Assembly (NCBI GenBank): GCA_022565195.1
Contig: JADFJZ010000115.1
Span: 1 to 5,977, forward strand
DNA from: Planctomycetota bacterium
Lineage (GTDB): Bacteria; Planctomycetota; Phycisphaerae; UBA1845; CAIVHJ01
Length of the DNA: 5,977 nt
Reading direction: 5' to 3'
Shown here: positions 4,508 through 5,977 of the stretch, one piece after another
Layout of the letters: every line of letters begins with the position of its first letter
Numbering within the stretch: position 1 is the stretch's first letter
Notes under the pieces: model-generated
Databases searched by the model: none
Seen by the model: the letters and a program-made list of their open reading frames with translations, nothing else
What the model was told of the DNA's origin: nothing
Translations under genes and position numbers: made by a program

Positions 4508-5977
4508 ATGAGAATTCTGATCAGCCCAGGTCGCCCGCTGGCGACTGTCTTTAGGTCTTTGTGTGCCATTGCTTTGCTTTTCGGTGCGATGGCCGGCACC
4601 TGCCAGGAGCCCGCCGACGACGGTGAAACGCCCCCGTCGGGACAGACCCAGCCGGGCGCCCCGGTGGTCACCATCATCGCTCCCCTGTTCGATCGCAACA
4701 TCGCCACGGGCGCGATCATCACCATCACTTACAGCGTTTTCAATTCGCCGGACAATGTGATCGCGTTCATTGATCCCGACTCCGATCCCGAAAACGGCAA
4801 CGAAGTGATCTTCGCGGAACAACTGTTCGGCGGCGAGAACCGCACCGCCAACTTCGCGACCGAGGGCATCGTCTCGGGCGTTTACAATTTCGGCATCCAG
4901 GCTTCCAACTCCATCGGCACCGACACCGAGTACGCCCGCAACAGCTCGGGCCAGTTGGTGAAGATCACGGTGAACGGTTTCCCCCGACCGGCCCTCAACG
5001 CGCCCAGCAGCGACGTCGAGATTCTCTTCAACACCACGACGTCGGTCCCCATCGTGTTTAGCTGCAACGATTTTGAGAACGACGTGTCCTGGGAAGTTTT
5101 CTACGACACCAATCAAATCATCGACGGCACGGAAGTGACGATTGCCGGCGGCACGGGCAATGCGGATCCGGGCTCGACGAACGTCACCGTCGATTGGCTG
5201 ACCTTGAGTATCCCGGAAGGCATTTACAGCATTGGCCTGCGATGTGTGGATTCAGCACAGTCCGTCGCGTCAGCCTACGCGGAAGGCCGGGTCACCATCA
5301 CAAGTGAACTGTCGGTCCCGACCGTCACGCTGACACAGCCGGAAGAAGATCTCACCGTCTTCACCGACACGGACATCAGCATCGCCTTCGCGGCCGGCAA
5401 CACGAGCGTGCAGGGCGCGACCATCACGCTCTTTCTGGATACGGACAACAACGGCTTCGACGGTTCTGAGCCTCGAATTGCCACCGAGCTGCCCCTCACG
5501 GCCACCTCGGTGACGGTGAATTCGAACATCATTCCCGAAGGCGTGTATTTCATCGGCGGCATCGTCGAATTGGGTGGGCGCCGCAGCGACGCCCGGTATG
5601 CCCCCGGCCAACTGACGGTCATCGGCACGGGCGACATCACCGTGGTCCAGCCGGCGGACCCCTTGACGGTCACGCCGGGCACGGACGTGGTCATTCGGTG
5701 GGCCACCAACTTGCCCCAGGGCGAGGGCTTGATCGATCTGGCATTGTTCCAATCGGACATTTTGGGCAATCCGGGCGCCCCGATATCGCCGGACCCACTG
5801 GCTGATGCCAAGGATCTGGAGATCACCCCGTCGACCGTTGTTTTGGATACCATTACACTGACTACCGGTTTCTACGTTGTGGAAGTGACGCTCACACCGG
5901 TGGATGCAAACGACGTTCCCACCGGCGATCCATCCGCCTCGGCGCTGTCGGTTCCGATCCGGTTGACAACCCAACCG
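4508..5977 (+). CDS. Secreted protein with four Ig-like repeats (3' end beyond window)
   Basis: The frame is open for 490 codons to the window end with no stop. I do not recognise a named family. Residues 1-29 form a signal peptide: basic start (R2, R9, R16), hydrophobic core ALLFGAMA, then either a type I cleavage site after AMA (29) or an imperfect lipobox at C32. A linker rich in Asp, Glu, Pro, Thr and Gly follows (33-51). Four diverged repeats come next, at about 52-155, 160-265, 271-372 and 376-488. Each has alternating beta-type residues and a G-[VIF]-Y motif near its end (124, 238, 345, 454). Repeats 1 to 3 also have an Asp/Asn-rich loop (89-99, 200-209, 311-321) and a YA...G.[LV]-type exit strand. 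Low Lys and high Thr, Asp and Asn fit an extracellular protein, perhaps a surface, adhesion or carbohydrate-associated protein. It has its own promoter and Shine-Dalgarno sequence and diverges from the glc operon, so a functional link to glycolate is not implied. The rest of the protein lies to the right. Confidence 0.85.
   Translation, partial: MRILISPGRPLATVFRSLCAIALLFGAMAGTCQEPADDGETPPSGQTQPGAPVVTIIAPLFDRNIATGAIITITYSVFNSPDNVIAFIDPDSDPENGNEVIFAEQLFGGENRTANFATEGIVSGVYNFGIQASNSIGTDTEYARNSSGQLVKITVNGFPRPALNAPSSDVEILFNTTTSVPIVFSCNDFENDVSWEVFYDTNQIIDGTEVTIAGGTGNADPGSTNVTVDWLTLSIPEGIYSIGLRCVDSAQSVASAYAEGRVTITSELSVPTVTLTQPEEDLTVFTDTDISIAFAAGNTSVQGATITLFLDTDNNGFDGSEPRIATELPLTATSVTVNSNIIPEGVYFIGGIVELGGRRSDARYAPGQLTVIGTGDITVVQPADPLTVTPGTDVVIRWATNLPQGEGLIDLALFQSDILGNPGAPISPDPLADAKDLEITPSTVVLDTITLTTGFYVVEVTLTPVDANDVPTGDPSASALSVPIRLTTQP
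4661..4972 (+). repeat. Ig-like repeat 1 of the secreted protein
   Basis: Residues 52-155. It starts with a strand of the type PVVTIIAP, followed by the acidic loop DPDSDPENGNE (89-99), the motif GVYNFGI (124-130) and the exit strand EYARNSSGQLVKITV (141-155). It is clearest when aligned to repeat 3. Confidence 0.6.
4985..5302 (+). repeat. Ig-like repeat 2 of the secreted protein
   Basis: Residues 160-265. The loop is DTNQIIDGTE (200-209), the motif is GIYSIGL (238-244), and the exit is AYAEGRVTI. It is the only repeat with cysteines: C186 and C246 lie in strands that could pair in a disulfide after export. Confidence 0.55.
5318..5623 (+). repeat. Ig-like repeat 3 of the secreted protein
   Basis: Residues 271-372. 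It begins PTVTLTQP, carries the loop DTDNNGFDGSE (311-321), whose spacing of Asp, Asn and Glu resembles a calcium-binding loop, then GVYFIGG (345-351) and RYAPGQLTVI (363-372). Confidence 0.6.
5633..5971 (+). repeat. Ig-like repeat 4 of the secreted protein (diverged)
   Basis: Residues 376-488. It starts ITVVQPADPLTV and has GFYVVEV (454-460). The Asp-rich loop is replaced by a longer Gly/Pro stretch (about 413-430). It is the least similar repeat and may be a different beta-sandwich subtype. Confidence 0.45.

Noticed and set aside
4472..5116. Minus-strand open frame of 214 codons
   Set aside because: It lies antisense to the repeat protein gene. The plus frame has a promoter, Shine-Dalgarno sequence, signal peptide and internal repeats, while the antisense product is Val/Asp/Arg-rich with no motif.
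5270..5974. Two minus-strand open frames of 192 and 234 codons
   Set aside because: They are antisense to repeats 3 and 4 of the secreted protein, overlap each other in different frames, and have compositions typical of GC-rich shadow frames.
1..5977. tRNA, rRNA, CRISPR array, insertion sequence or attachment site
   Set aside because: Nothing with the required repeats, cloverleaf parts or transposase motifs was seen on either strand.

Overview
The window reads as bacterial chromosome, roughly 60% G+C, dense in genes, with no sign of a mobile element. Two things suggest a planctomycete or a relative: the wording of the glycolate oxidase proteins (for example the YESDAYPLVRGLPGGVVFP stretch of GlcD), and a large secreted protein built of beta-rich repeats next to core metabolism. 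This is an inference from protein style. There is no rRNA or other marker to confirm it.

Left three quarters (4225 down to 90, minus strand): three genes run head to tail as glcD, glcE, glcF. They encode the glycolate oxidase complex, which oxidises glycolate to glyoxylate and passes the electrons to the quinone pool. GlcD carries the main FAD and substrate-handling domain, GlcE is a second FAD-fold subunit, and GlcF carries two [4Fe-4S] clusters and two CCG domains. glcD and glcE are 34 bases apart. glcE and glcF are 145 bases apart, and that gap contains a perfect 13-bp inverted repeat. At the left edge a strong Shine-Dalgarno sequence and an ATG on the same strand mark the start of a fourth gene, of which only the start codon is visible.

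Intergenic region 4226-4507: this separates the glc operon from a divergent plus-strand gene. It holds a near-consensus sigma70-type promoter (TTGACA, 18 bases, TATAAA) pointing right. No comparably good promoter is visible for glcD, whose TTG start is nevertheless backed by a strong Shine-Dalgarno sequence.

Right quarter (4508 to the window end, plus strand): an exported protein of at least 490 residues. It has a signal peptide, a short acidic/Pro/Thr linker and four diverged repeats of about 105-115 residues, probably Ig-like beta sandwiches. Three repeats carry an Asp/Asn-rich loop that resembles a calcium-binding loop. The reading frame has no stop before the window ends. No named family is recognised.

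Points most worth checking: the 3' end of glcE, where one base fewer in an A5 run would restore a PGR ending; the inverted repeat after it; the altered FAD loop of GlcE; and the repeat protein. I see no convincing undescribed multi-gene system.
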